Part shown: positions 44,506 to 54,111 of the stretch, piece after piece | Position numbering within the stretch: the stretch's first letter is position 1 | How the letters are laid out: every line of letters starts with the position of its first letter | Source: an uncultured Bacilli bacterium | Lineage (GTDB): Bacteria; Bacillota_I; Bacilli_A; RF39; UBA660 | Direction of reading: 5' to 3' | Length of the DNA: 64,000 bases | Assembly: GCA_910585045.1 (NCBI GenBank) | Contig: CAJUCD010000009.1 | Span: 1 to 64,000 of the forward strand | Made by a program: the position numbers and the translations under genes | The notes under the pieces: generated by a model | What the model was told of the DNA's origin: nothing | Database searches by the model: none | Seen by the model: only the letters and a program-made list of their open reading frames with translations

Positions 44506-45363
44506 TTCTTCTTTTTAACAGGGATCCAAATTTCACAATAATACTGAGGATCATCTACTCCCAATTTATAATTTATGATATCCAATACTTCTCAATATTA
44601 TAACCTTCTGCTATTTCATAATCTTTACAATTAGGCAACCACTCTGTAAAGATTTTTTGATTGAGCTCCTTTAATTTTTGTTTAGTTGGTCCAACTGAAG
44701 GAAATACTGCCCATATATGAGCTGGTATAACTTTAGTTATTAAATCATTCGAAATGTCTTTTTTAGGCACATAATCATCAGCAATCATATACATAAATTT
44801 ATCTCCTGTCATTCCCTCATCATAATTAATACCATAAATCCCACAAATATCCTGAGCTTTTTTAGAATTCAAATGCTCCATCCAAAATTCTGGCACACTC
44901 TGATATGCCTCATCATAATTAAATATCTTCGCATATCCCATAACAGTAAATGCTTCTCTTTTTACAATCTTATAATCCATACTATCTCCACCTTTCAAAG
45001 AAAAAATAAGATTTAATGGTGCATAAGCTTTTAAAGTTGCACCATTACTTCGAACATCAGAAGGAGTAAAACCATGAAAACGCTTAAAAGCTTTAGTAAA
45101 ACTATCTGGCGTATCATAACCATATTTGAGAGCTATATCAATTATCTAAAGTTTGTATTCAAAAGTTCACTACCTGTTAACGATAACCGTCGCTTACGGA
45201 TATATTCACTAACTGTAAAACCACAAAGCATAGCAAAACCTTTCTGAAAATAAAAAGGCGAAAGATATAATACTCTATTAACAATATCATTAATAGTTAA
45301 ATCACTAGTTATATTATCTTCAATATATTTTATTGCTTCTCTAATACTTGTTATCCAATCCAT
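44502..45363 (-). pseudogene. AraC-type regulator with GyrI-like effector domain, two frameshifts
   Basis: The frame starting at 45363 encodes an AraC HTH (YIEDNITSDLTINDIVNRV.., CGFTVSEYIRKRRLSL) and stops at 45142. Reading on in another frame gives IDIALKYGYDTPDSFTKAF and KRFHGFTPSDVR, then the GyrI-like domain (44998-44573). A second shift near 44585 restores the usual ending DDPQYYCEIWIPVKKK with stop at 44502. The intact protein would be about 285 aa, normal for AraC-GyrI effector regulators. The first shift is a missing base near 45140. Error and true decay cannot be separated. Confidence 0.75.
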
Positions 45364-45509
45364 AAAATCTCCTCTTTCGTTCCTAATTCATATTACTAAA
45401 AATATGTTCATTTTACTCGTCTTTCTTTGCTCACTTTTGACAATTAACAACGTAGAAAAAATCATAACACAAAATTATATACAAAAAAAGAACTTTTAAA
45501 GTTCTAATA

Positions 45510-45727
45510 CTAATTAACAATATACGGATTATCCTTTGTCTCTGTTACAGCAAATACACGAGCGTAAGGACTAGTCGAACTTTCATAATACCATTGGTAT
45601 GGAGAAATGGTCCAATAATTCTGACCATTATATAGATAATATGAAGTATTAATAGCATTTTTACAACCTGATAATTCTATTTCATCTGCCAATATAAGTC
45701 CAACTTTTGATGTGTATAAATCATTTT
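45510..45727 (-). pseudogene. Remnant of DUF6273/FISUMP-like surface protein
   Basis: Only the C-terminal end survives: residues such as VGLILADEIELSG, SYYLYNGQNYWTISP and DNPYIVN align with LGLITADEVMYAG, SYYLYNGQNYWTMSP and NNPYIVAD of the gene at 25007-26289. The segment corresponding to the GC-rich variable part is missing between YARVFAV and the end. No start or upstream domain is present. It shows that this surface-protein family has been copied and lost nearby. Confidence 0.7.
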
Positions 45728-45730
45728 AAA

Positions 45731-45758
45731 AAAAGAAAAAGCAATTCATCATAATTGC
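45731..45758 (-). terminator. Possible terminator downstream of the GDPD gene
   Basis: On the minus strand GCAATT-ATGATG-AATTGC is followed by a T-rich run. It lies about 160 bases after the GDPD stop. The spacer 45760-45916 is AT-rich and also holds a TCCCT/AGGGA hairpin near 45881-45899. No gene is seen there. Confidence 0.45.
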
Positions 45759-45916
45759 CTAATCTTAATTTCATAATATCTTATTATTTCTATTTTTATT
45801 AAAAATAATACTTCATATTAGAAAATGCAACTTGTATTTTTTCGCAAATTTTTTTTGCATTGTGCGCAAGAAATATTTGCATCCCTTTATTTTAGGGACA
45901 AAAAATATACATTTTT

Positions 45917-47737
45917 TTAGAATATATCTTCAATTAATTTTACAAATTCCACTATAACATCACTTGTTTTACTAGAATAAACAACATCCTTCGCAAGAGT
46001 AATATTATCCGTTATAATATTATCAACTTTTAAATCTATCATCTTTAAAATATTTTCCTCACTATTAATAGTCCAAACTAAAAGTTTTTTTCCTTCTTTA
46101 TGTACAGCACTAACTAACGAAGAAGTAGCACTTGTAGCTTCCACACTAAAATGATCTGCAGCTGTCAAACTAATAATATTTCCATATGCTAAACTCATAA
46201 CATATACTGTCTCAATAGTTTTATCATATTTTTTTACTTTTTCTAAAACTTCATAAATTTGAGAAGTAATAACACAATCATTTTTAAAATTATACTTATT
46301 AATTAAATCAATAACAGTTTCTTCAAAATTTTCTTCTCTACCTGTTGGTTTTAATTCAATATTTAATTTAATATTATTTTCTTTAGCAAAAATAATAACT
46401 TCTTCTAGAGTTGGAATTTTTTCGCCTTGAAATTTTTTATCTTTAAAACTTCCTGCATCTAACTCTTTAACTTCTTCTAAAGTTAACTCCCATGTATTTT
46501 TATCTACTCCTGTTGTTCTTTTAAAACTACTATCATGAATTACAATCAATTGATTATCTTTTGTCATTTGCACATCTAATTCTATCCAATTAGCCCCTAA
46601 ATTTTTGGCTTCTCTAAAAGCTACCATTGTATTCTCAGGAAAATCTACAGATGACCCTCTATGAGCAGTTATTTCTACTGTTCTTACATACTCAATATTT
46701 AAATTAAATTTTCCTTTATAAACACCATATGTAAATATTGAACCTCCTATAATTGCAAATACTAATATTAAAGCTATTAATTTTTTTAATTTACCATTTA
46801 TTTTTATATTTTCGGCATTATAATTAATTTCTAATTCTCTAATTTCCTCTCCTTTTTTCTCTTTTCTAACATAAAATAAAGCACTAATTATAGCATAACT
46901 AAATGGTGTTACAAGTGTTGAAAAAATAATAAAAGAAATAGCTATAAACACCCAAATTACTGTAGTTGTAAAACTCTTAAGCCATAAAATATCACAAATA
47001 TCATTAATAAATACAATTAATAAAATTCCTAAAATAACAAATATAAAATAAATAATAACACTTAAAAACTGAACAATTAAAATTATTAATAAATCTTTAA
47101 TATGATTATGCTTGCCCAAATTAATACTTTTTCTTCGAGCCCTAATAAAATTTAAATCTTCTAAAACAAAATAATGTAGAGCATATAACCATCTAAGTAA
47201 AATAAATAAAAGTATAATTATTATAAGTATCATTACAGCTAAAAACAAATAATTAGACATAATAAATTCTAAAATAAATTCTGGAACTTTTATTGTACTT
47301 ACAAAACTAGAAGCTATACCAACACTTAAAAAAGGAATTAAAAATAAAACCATAAACCCTAACATAATATTAGTAGGAAAAAATATTTTTCGACATTTCT
47401 TTAATGACAATCTTATCGCGTCAATTACTTTTATTTTCTTTTTTTGATATGACTGATTTAAAATTATAATAATAGTTGTAATATCAAACATTGTGTAAAT
47501 GGTCATCAAAATAATTAAAACCAACAACATGCTAATCGTTTTTGGATTACTTAAAAAAGATGCAATATTTTCCAGTGTTAAATATTTATAACCTGTTAAT
47601 CTCATTACTAAGTCAAATAAACTAAAAAATAATGGTGTAAAAATAGCAAAGGATAACAATTTAAAAATAACTTCAAACCCTACTAAAGACCAAATATTAT
47701 AAGTTATCATACGAATTATTTTTTTAATAGTTTTCAT
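45917..47737 (-). CDS. Membrane-anchored glycerophosphodiester phosphodiesterase
   Basis: The enzyme cleaves glycerophosphodiesters to glycerol-3-phosphate and an alcohol. The protein has a long N-terminal membrane domain (about 1-310, some eight hydrophobic helices, the GDPD membrane domain), one further span (about 325-345), then a catalytic TIM barrel outside with ITAHRGSSVDFPENT, ELDVQMTKDNQLIVIHD and LNIELKPTG, all metal and catalytic residues present. I use the ATG at 47737. The frame could begin at a GTG at 47749. An extended -10 (TGATATAAT at 47771-47763) lies just upstream. Confidence 0.92.
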   Translation of the reverse strand: MKTIKKIIRMITYNIWSLVGFEVIFKLLSFAIFTPLFFSLFDLVMRLTGYKYLTLENIASFLSNPKTISMLLVLIILMTIYTMFDITTIIIILNQSYQKKKIKVIDAIRLSLKKCRKIFFPTNIMLGFMVLFLIPFLSVGIASSFVSTIKVPEFILEFIMSNYLFLAVMILIIIILLFILLRWLYALHYFVLEDLNFIRARRKSINLGKHNHIKDLLIILIVQFLSVIIYFIFVILGILLIVFINDICDILWLKSFTTTVIWVFIAISFIIFSTLVTPFSYAIISALFYVRKEKKGEEIRELEINYNAENIKINGKLKKLIALILVFAIIGGSIFTYGVYKGKFNLNIEYVRTVEITAHRGSSVDFPENTMVAFREAKNLGANWIELDVQMTKDNQLIVIHDSSFKRTTGVDKNTWELTLEEVKELDAGSFKDKKFQGEKIPTLEEVIIFAKENNIKLNIELKPTGREENFEETVIDLINKYNFKNDCVITSQIYEVLEKVKKYDKTIETVYVMSLAYGNIISLTAADHFSVEATSATSSLVSAVHKEGKKLLVWTINSEENILKMIDLKVDNIITDNITLAKDVVYSSKTSDVIVEFVKLIEDIF

Positions 47738-47792
47738 AAAAATTAACACACCTTTTCTAATAATTATATCATTAAATAAAAAAATTCAAAAC

Positions 47793-47886
47793 AAAAAAAG
47801 AAGTTGCATATGCAACTTCAAAAAGAATAAAAAGGGGTTGACTAGTGTGATACTAGCACCAATTCGCCTTGTTAAGTGAATTGGTA
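47793..47886 (-). ncRNA. Candidate small RNA or structured leader upstream of GDPD
   Basis: About 94 nt on the minus strand with three stems: ACCAATTC (47885-47878) with GAATTGGT (47865-47858), then CTAGT/ACTAG (47856-47842), a single-stranded CAACCCC-U-rich stretch, and the perfect palindrome GAAGTTGCAT-ATGCAACTTC (47819-47800) followed by seven T. A strong promoter precedes it (47892-47919). The C-rich stretch could pair with ribosome binding sites. It may be a free small RNA or an attenuated GDPD leader. It fits no family I know. Confidence 0.6.
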
Positions 47887-47891
47887 AATTT

Positions 47892-47919
47892 ATTATAACA
47901 AATATTAAATATATATCAA
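47892..47919 (-). promoter_or_regulatory. Promoter of the candidate small RNA
   Basis: On the minus strand TTGATA (47919-47914), 16-base spacer, then TATAAT (47897-47892) with TG before it (extended -10). The start point would fall at the base of the first hairpin. Confidence 0.7.
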
Positions 47920-47957
47920 GAAAAATCGTTAAAATATGTAAAGTTTTGTAAATCAAA

Positions 47958-49106
47958 TCAACATTTTTTTCTTTTACATTTGGAAACCAAATTATTGAGG
48001 CTAATAAACATAATCATAAAGCCTCCAATTATTGCCAAATTAAACATAAAAGACTTTATATTAACCCAACTAAATGTTTCTAAAGTTTTAATTAATTCAT
48101 TATTTTTAATAAACCAATATGAAGGTAAAATATGAGCTATCTTAATAACTGACTGTGGTAAAAAATCCATTGGAACAAATGCTCCACATAAAAAACTAGA
48201 ACCCAAAGCTATAACATTAACAATTCCACTTATAGCATCCTTATTATTTATTATATTAGCAAGTAATATAGCAATTGTAACAGCACACATTATAAAAAAG
48301 AAAGAATTAATTATATATAATAGACCATGTAATGTAAAAACTATATTACCAAACAAAATTAAACTTAGCAAAACATAAATTAACCATAACAAACAGGCAA
48401 AAAATATATTAGCAAACAATAAACTTTGATTAAACTTTTTATAATTAGTACTACTAACAATATTCCTTTTATTTATTTTCTCATCTCTAAAACTGGTTAA
48501 CACCAAACATATTATAAATACTACTGCTGCTAAAAAACTATAATTGCTAAAGTTATAAAAACTCGTTAATTTACTTAAATTATCATTATCTAATTTTGAA
48601 GTTACTTCCACTTCTATTTCTTTATTTAAAGTATTATTAATATTACTAATTAAACTAGCTTCATCCATACCTTTATTGTTATATATAGTTGCTACTTTCA
48701 TATATCTCTCTAATATCAAAGAAGCTAAACTAGCCTGATAATCACCAGTCGATTTAATTTCAATTTTAGGATTTTTATTACTTAGAAAATCTTCTCTAAA
48801 TTTTTCTGGAATATATATTACATAATTAACATTTCTATAAAATACAGCATCATTTATTTTATCCTCATCTATCTCTATAGAAATAATATTTACATTCTTA
48901 GAAATATAATCAATCAAATCTTTTGTTAACCCTTGATTAGTATCATTATTAACTATTAAAACATCTGGTTTTTTTGCAATAAACCCTTGATTACTTTTAG
49001 TATCTTTCATATTAAAACCTGCAAAAAACACTAAAATAACTGTATATAATATTACTGTTGCCTTATACTTATTTAATACTTTTAAAAACGCTTTAAATAT
49101 TATCAT
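47958..49106 (-). CDS. ABC-2 type exporter permease
   Basis: A 382-residue permease with one N-terminal span (about 13-30), a large extracytoplasmic loop (about 35-185) and five to six C-terminal spans, including the ABC-2 signature region SSFLCGAFVPMDFLP. It overlaps the upstream permease by a few bases. With the neighbouring permease and ATPase it forms a heteromeric exporter of the DrrAB/YhgE-like class. The substrate is unknown. Peptide or drug export is typical. Confidence 0.87.
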   Translation of the reverse strand: MIIFKAFLKVLNKYKATVILYTVILVFFAGFNMKDTKSNQGFIAKKPDVLIVNNDTNQGLTKDLIDYISKNVNIISIEIDEDKINDAVFYRNVNYVIYIPEKFREDFLSNKNPKIEIKSTGDYQASLASLILERYMKVATIYNNKGMDEASLISNINNTLNKEIEVEVTSKLDNDNLSKLTSFYNFSNYSFLAAVVFIICLVLTSFRDEKINKRNIVSSTNYKKFNQSLLFANIFFACLLWLIYVLLSLILFGNIVFTLHGLLYIINSFFFIMCAVTIAILLANIINNKDAISGIVNVIALGSSFLCGAFVPMDFLPQSVIKIAHILPSYWFIKNNELIKTLETFSWVNIKSFMFNLAIIGGFMIMFISLNNLVSKCKRKKC

Positions 49107-50280
49107 ACTTCTGCCTCCTTAAAAACATATATGAAATAAAGAACAGTATTCCTGCAACTAATAATAAACTAAATATATTAAAGAAATATCTTTCTGTTGT
49201 TTCATAATAATATAGAGCATAAAAACCATCTGTAATCATACTAGCAGGATTTAATTTATTAACTATAGGCATCTTTGTATCAACTAAATACTTCATTGTA
49301 ATTCCCATCATTCCTGATAAAAAACAACCTAGCATTGTAACAGATATTATAATACCTAACTTTAAATTTTCATGAGCTTTAATTACACTTGCAATCATAA
49401 CCCCTAAAAGTAAACCTGCTAAACTACCAACACATGCTAGTAAAACTACTAACCCTAAATTTCTACCATAATCTACTTTAATAACAAATATTGTAAATAA
49501 AAATAGTAAACTTAACCCTATTAACTGCACAACATAACTTGCCAAAACACTACTAACAATCATTGTACTCTTTTTAGTTGGTGCTATGCTTACTCTTTTA
49601 CCATTACTACTCATATTAGGCAAACACTTATTAATAGCGGTCATACCTAGTAAGCCACCATAAAGACAAGTCATGGCAATCAAAGTATAATATTCAATCA
49701 TTGTATAACTAAGATTAGATTTAGATATATCTTTTACATTAACTTGCACATTATTTAATTCATTTACAGCTTCTTCATAAATTCTAGCTGTTAAACTCTC
49801 CATATAATTAAGAACTTCTGGATTCTTTAATATTTCCTCCTGAACTTTTAATTGTACTAAATTATTTATAATATCTTTCGTATCTTCAATTTCTTCTAAT
49901 ACATTTCTTATTACAGTTTCATTAATACCACTATTTGCAACAACTAATTTAGGATTATCCAAATATATTATATATCCAGAAATCTCTTTCTCTAAAAGTT
50001 TATCTTTAGCTTCTTCTAATGAAACATAATTAACATTAAATAATTTTTTATCTCCACTACTAAGAGTTTCAAAAATCTCTTTATAAAAATCATCCACTCT
50101 ATATTCTTCTTCATCTACAATAGCAATATCTATAATTTCCAATTTCTCACTATTCTCAATATTAGAAAAAGCCATATTGAAAAACACTCCTAAAATAATT
50201 GGAAAAAGAAAAGTCCAAAAAATCAACATCTTATTCTTAAACAAAGTTTTTAGAGCATACTTAAAATTATGAATAAACAT
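49093..50280 (-). CDS. ABC-2 type exporter permease
   Basis: A 395-residue permease with the same layout as its partner: span at about 16-35, extracytoplasmic region to about 195, then spans with TLIAMTCLYGGLLGMTAIN and a C-terminal ABC-2 block CFLSGMMGITMKY. Its ATG overlaps the ATPase stop by one base, so the two are co-translated, and it overlaps the following permease. It ends with a short basic cytoplasmic tail (LRRQKYDNI). Confidence 0.88.
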   Translation of the reverse strand: MFIHNFKYALKTLFKNKMLIFWTFLFPIILGVFFNMAFSNIENSEKLEIIDIAIVDEEEYRVDDFYKEIFETLSSGDKKLFNVNYVSLEEAKDKLLEKEISGYIIYLDNPKLVVANSGINETVIRNVLEEIEDTKDIINNLVQLKVQEEILKNPEVLNYMESLTARIYEEAVNELNNVQVNVKDISKSNLSYTMIEYYTLIAMTCLYGGLLGMTAINKCLPNMSSNGKRVSIAPTKKSTMIVSSVLASYVVQLIGLSLLFLFTIFVIKVDYGRNLGLVVLLACVGSLAGLLLGVMIASVIKAHENLKLGIIISVTMLGCFLSGMMGITMKYLVDTKMPIVNKLNPASMITDGFYALYYYETTERYFFNIFSLLLVAGILFFISYMFLRRQKYDNI

Positions 50281-51218
50281 TAGTCTCTTAAATCCTTTCC
50301 TGTTAATTCTAAAAATACATCATTTAAAGTTGGTCTCTCAGAAAATATTTTATCATATTGTAATTTTGCATCTTTTAAATAATCAATCAATTCTAACAAA
50401 TTATTTTTACCTTTTTTATAAGTTACTACTAAAATATCTGCTCCATATTTCATATCTTGAACATTCTTAAAACTATTAATTTCTTCTAAACATTTATTAT
50501 TAAGAACAATACCTTCCACTGTTACTTTTTCTTCTATTTTAGCCAAACTCTTTAATTCATCCAAAGTTCCTTCAGCAATAATATGCCCTTTATCTAAAAT
50601 AATAATTCTATCACAAAGCATTTCTACTTCTTCCATATAATGTGTCGTATAAACTATTGTAGCTCCTCTATCTCTTAAAGTTCTTATCCCTTCTATAATA
50701 TTATTTCTACTTTGAGGGTCTACTGCCACAGTTGGTTCATCTAAAAATATAATTTTAGGCTTATGTGCTATTCCACAAGCAATATTAAGTCTTCTAAGTA
50801 GACCTCCTGATAATTGCTTTGGCATATATTTTTGAAATTCTTCTAACCCTACTAACTCTAAAGCATCTTGAATATATTCTTTTCGCAATTTTCTATCACT
50901 AATATAAAGACCACAAAAATAATCAATATTATCATAAACATTTAATTCTTCAAAAACTGCTACTTCTTGAAATACAACACCAATTTCTTTTTTAACTTCA
51001 TATAAATCTGGAGTCATTTCCTTACCCATTATTTTTATAGAACCCTTACTAAAATTAAGTAATGACAATATTGTATTTATAGTGGTAGACTTTCCACTTC
51101 CATTAGGCCCTAAAAGTCCTAAAATTTCCCCTTCATAAACATCGAATGATAAATCATCAACCGCTTTTAAAGATTTATACTCTTTTGTTAAATTTTTAAC
51201 TTCTATTATTTTTTTCAT
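50280..51218 (-). CDS. ABC exporter ATP-binding protein
   Basis: A 312-residue ATPase of the DrrA/CcmA class. Walker A GPNGSGKST (about 37-45), Q-loop VVFQE, signature LSGGL (the second residue S kept, with R-R following), Walker B IIFLDEP and the H-loop TTHYMEE are all intact. A C-terminal extension (about 225-312) contains a domain typical of drug and lantibiotic exporters. It starts the three-gene operon, and its own promoter must lie in 51219-51324, where no clean boxes stand out. Confidence 0.94.
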   Translation of the reverse strand: MKKIIEVKNLTKEYKSLKAVDDLSFDVYEGEILGLLGPNGSGKSTTINTILSLLNFSKGSIKIMGKEMTPDLYEVKKEIGVVFQEVAVFEELNVYDNIDYFCGLYISDRKLRKEYIQDALELVGLEEFQKYMPKQLSGGLLRRLNIACGIAHKPKIIFLDEPTVAVDPQSRNNIIEGIRTLRDRGATIVYTTHYMEEVEMLCDRIIILDKGHIIAEGTLDELKSLAKIEEKVTVEGIVLNNKCLEEINSFKNVQDMKYGADILVVTYKKGKNNLLELIDYLKDAKLQYDKIFSERPTLNDVFLELTGKDLRD

Positions 51219-51324
51219 ATATCTTTCCTTTCACCTGCTTTTAAACATACACTTTTTTAAAATAACTTATAAATAAATATTAATGCTTTACAGTAAAATA
51301 TTATTCAATTATATTATAGCAAAA

Positions 51325-51354
51325 AGAAAAAAACATGTAAATTATGTTACATGT
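51325..51354 (-). terminator. Intrinsic terminator of the mcrBC-like operon
   Basis: On the minus strand ACATGTAA-CATAAT-TTACATGT is an 8-bp stem followed by a T run, starting at the stop codon of the McrC-like gene. Confidence 0.8.
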
Positions 51355-52399
51355 AATTTAAATGTTTCTTCTTAAGATTCCCAAAATATTTCAAAACAAT
51401 TGCATCCAGTTGTTCTGCAATAATAGGAAAATTACAATTAAGATCTAAATTTTTAACACTTATCTCATTTCCCATCATCAAATAATTATTATCAGGAACT
51501 AATTTTTCATCTGTTTTAGCATACATTATTATTCCTGCTACAGTTTTGTTTTTATCTACAGCCATATTTTTAACATAAGCAAACATTTGATATAAGTTTC
51601 CATTATTTATTTTAGATACTCCAAAATTTTCTTGCATAATTTTTGTATAAAATTTAGCATCAATAATTAACACTTTATTTTGATATCTAATAATAGTATC
51701 ACTTTTCATAATCGGTAGCAAATAATCATTATCATCATCTAGTGCCCATGAAATATGTGAATTACTAACTTCTAAATCTTTATATTCCTGTCTAAAATAT
51801 TCTAGAATAAACTTCTCATAAAGAATATTCATTCTATCATCATCAATAAAATTTTTCACTTTTAATTTTCCATCAAGAGATTTTAAAATCATTCCTTTAA
51901 AAATCAAATAACATACTGAAACTAATAATTGAGTATTTCTATTTCCTTTATTATAACTAACATTCCAATTTATATCTTTAACATTTAAAGTACTTATATC
52001 TTGAAATTTTAATAAAATACTTTTTATTTCTTTTTTTCTTTCTTCCTTAATATCTGCTTTTCTTAAATAAATAAGAGTTGTCTTTAATATTTGATTTATA
52101 TAAGTATCATTAGAATATAGAGCATATGAACATACCATTTTTCTATTAATCATTGATAACTTATTTATAGATTCAGTTACTTTAATTTGTCCTCTTAATA
52201 ATGACCTATTCTCTTTTTTTAAAATATATTCATTATTAAGACCTCTTTTTAACTCTAAACTTATTCCTCTAATTAATATTGCTGCAAAAAGATCAGCCAT
52301 ATTACAAAAGTCTTCCGTAGCTAATTTTTTATATTCTCCTTCTTTTAACATTGAAAAAGCATAAAAGAGCATATAAAAAACATTTTTAATAGGAATCAC
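51347..52399 (-). CDS. mcrC: McrC-like nuclease subunit
   Basis: The endonuclease partner of McrB in modification-dependent restriction. The 350-residue protein shows the McrC N-terminal pattern IPIKNVFYMLFYAFSML, LLRGQIKVTESI and the PD-(D/E)xK nuclease core with DTIIRYQNKVLIIDAKFY (Asp and Asp-x-Lys). It overlaps mcrB by four bases. It is longer than a bare nuclease domain, as usual for McrC. No DNA methyltransferase is nearby, which fits a type IV system that attacks modified DNA. Confidence 0.9.
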   Translation of the reverse strand: MIPIKNVFYMLFYAFSMLKEGEYKKLATEDFCNMADLFAAILIRGISLELKRGLNNEYILKKENRSLLRGQIKVTESINKLSMINRKMVCSYALYSNDTYINQILKTTLIYLRKADIKEERKKEIKSILLKFQDISTLNVKDINWNVSYNKGNRNTQLLVSVCYLIFKGMILKSLDGKLKVKNFIDDDRMNILYEKFILEYFRQEYKDLEVSNSHISWALDDDNDYLLPIMKSDTIIRYQNKVLIIDAKFYTKIMQENFGVSKINNGNLYQMFAYVKNMAVDKNKTVAGIIMYAKTDEKLVPDNNYLMMGNEISVKNLDLNCNFPIIAEQLDAIVLKYFGNLKKKHLNYM

Positions 52400-54021
52400 T
52401 TAATAACACTCCTTAAATTTTCACACCATATATTTAACTTATCTTCATTATCAAACCAATATTCTTTTAAAAGTGGAATTAATTCATATAACACAATATT
52501 TTTAAGAATTCTATCATTAACTTCCTCTAAATTACAAAAATAACTATGTCCGATTTGAAAGTCCTCTCCTAAATCATCATCAGCGACTATTACTTTATTC
52601 AAACTAATAACTACATCTATTAACTTATCAAATTTTTTACTATTAAGTTTCTTTTTATATAAATTAAACTTATCACTTTCAATTAAAGAAGGAATTTGAT
52701 AAAAACCAAAACGTCTTCTAAGTGCATAATCAATATTTGTAAGACTTCTATCTGCAGTATTCATAGTACCTATTATATAAAGATTATCTGGCACTTTAAA
52801 TTCCTCATCTAAATAAAGAAGTGGCAATGAAATTCCTCTTTTATCTTTTTCAATCAACATAAATAACGAGCCCAATATTTGACTAACATTTCCTCTATTT
52901 ATTTCATCAATAATAAAGAAATAATCATGTTCTTTATCTTCTAAAGCTTTCAAGCAAAAATTATAAAAAACTCCTTTTTTTAAAATAAATCCTTCTCCAT
53001 TAGGATTAGGTCTAAACCCTTCCATAAAATCTTCATAAGAATAACTTTGATGGAATTGAACCATCATCACTCTTTTTTCATCTTCTTCACCCATCATGTG
53101 ATAAGCAATTTTCTTCGCTACAAAAGTTTTACCAACTCCTGGAGCACCACATAAAATAACATTGCTTTTATACTTTAATAAATCTATAATCTCCTGTGGG
53201 TTATCTAAATAAGCATCTTCTAAAAAATTCTTATCAGTTAATTTAACTATAGTCGTTTTTTTCTTATTTTGCTCATTTACATATTCTGAATAATTCCATG
53301 CTTCCAAAGATAATTCTCGAAAATTTTTAAATAAACTATCTTTATCATTAAAGTAATTTTGTAATAAATCTATAATTTGAAAATATTCACTACCTGTTAA
53401 CTTATCATCTAACTCTGGTAAACTATCTCTTAAATCTTGAGGCAATTTATCTGTTTCATAAATATACCATTTACTTCGACTATCAAAATTTAAAAAAGCA
53501 TCTGATTGTATCCAATATAATCCCATAGTTAATTTACTATTTCCAATTCCCTTTTTATTAATAACTAAATCAAAATACTTTATTAATTTATCTTTTTTTC
53601 CTAAATTCTTATCTTGAGCATATTGAATAGCACTTTTAAATAAATTCCACAAATCATCAATATCATCAGCATCTCTCTCATTTACAAATCTATAAAAAAC
53701 TGCATTCTGATTATTTAGTACTCCAACACCCTCAAAATCCATAGGCACCGATGCTAAAACATTAAATTCTTCTTTCAAAGATTTAATAATATTTAAACGA
53801 TTTTCCTCTTTAAGCTTACTTTTATTAAAAAGACCAAAAATTGTAAAAGGGTCAATATCTATTATGTTATTTCCTTTTTCTAAAGTAGGTAAATCAATAT
53901 TTATTTTCTTAAAAGCATTTTTAAGCTTATCAATAAGCTTTACTCGATTATTTTCATATTCCAATAATACTTGTGCAAATTCTTGATAAAAATAAGTCCA
54001 ACTAAATTTTGTTTTATTCAT
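52396..54021 (-). CDS. mcrB: McrB-like GTPase/AAA+ restriction subunit
   Basis: A 541-residue AAA+ protein that translocates on DNA to activate the McrC nuclease. The N-terminal half (about 1-250) is a specificity domain with FGLFNKSKLKEENR and a W-rich region like DUF3578/EVE-associated McrB proteins. The motor has Walker A CGAPGVGKT (about 290), the HQSYSYEDFMEGFRP block, DEINRGNVSQ, NTADRS and the RRRFGF arginine finger. McrB normally uses GTP. Target modification cannot be told from sequence alone. Confidence 0.9.
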   Translation of the reverse strand: MNKTKFSWTYFYQEFAQVLLEYENNRVKLIDKLKNAFKKINIDLPTLEKGNNIIDIDPFTIFGLFNKSKLKEENRLNIIKSLKEEFNVLASVPMDFEGVGVLNNQNAVFYRFVNERDADDIDDLWNLFKSAIQYAQDKNLGKKDKLIKYFDLVINKKGIGNSKLTMGLYWIQSDAFLNFDSRSKWYIYETDKLPQDLRDSLPELDDKLTGSEYFQIIDLLQNYFNDKDSLFKNFRELSLEAWNYSEYVNEQNKKKTTIVKLTDKNFLEDAYLDNPQEIIDLLKYKSNVILCGAPGVGKTFVAKKIAYHMMGEEDEKRVMMVQFHQSYSYEDFMEGFRPNPNGEGFILKKGVFYNFCLKALEDKEHDYFFIIDEINRGNVSQILGSLFMLIEKDKRGISLPLLYLDEEFKVPDNLYIIGTMNTADRSLTNIDYALRRRFGFYQIPSLIESDKFNLYKKKLNSKKFDKLIDVVISLNKVIVADDDLGEDFQIGHSYFCNLEEVNDRILKNIVLYELIPLLKEYWFDNEDKLNIWCENLRSVIK

Positions 54022-54111
54022 AAACTATCTCCTCTAATAAAATCTATTATACCATAAATCATTTTCTAATTTCATAATTTATGATAAAATAAATAACAAC
54101 AGGTGATTATA

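Noticed and set aside
45830..45900. Insertion-sequence end or repeat near the GDPD 3' side
   Set aside because: The stretch has short repeats of TTTGC/GCAAA and a TCCCT/AGGGA hairpin but no transposase, no matching second end and no target duplication.
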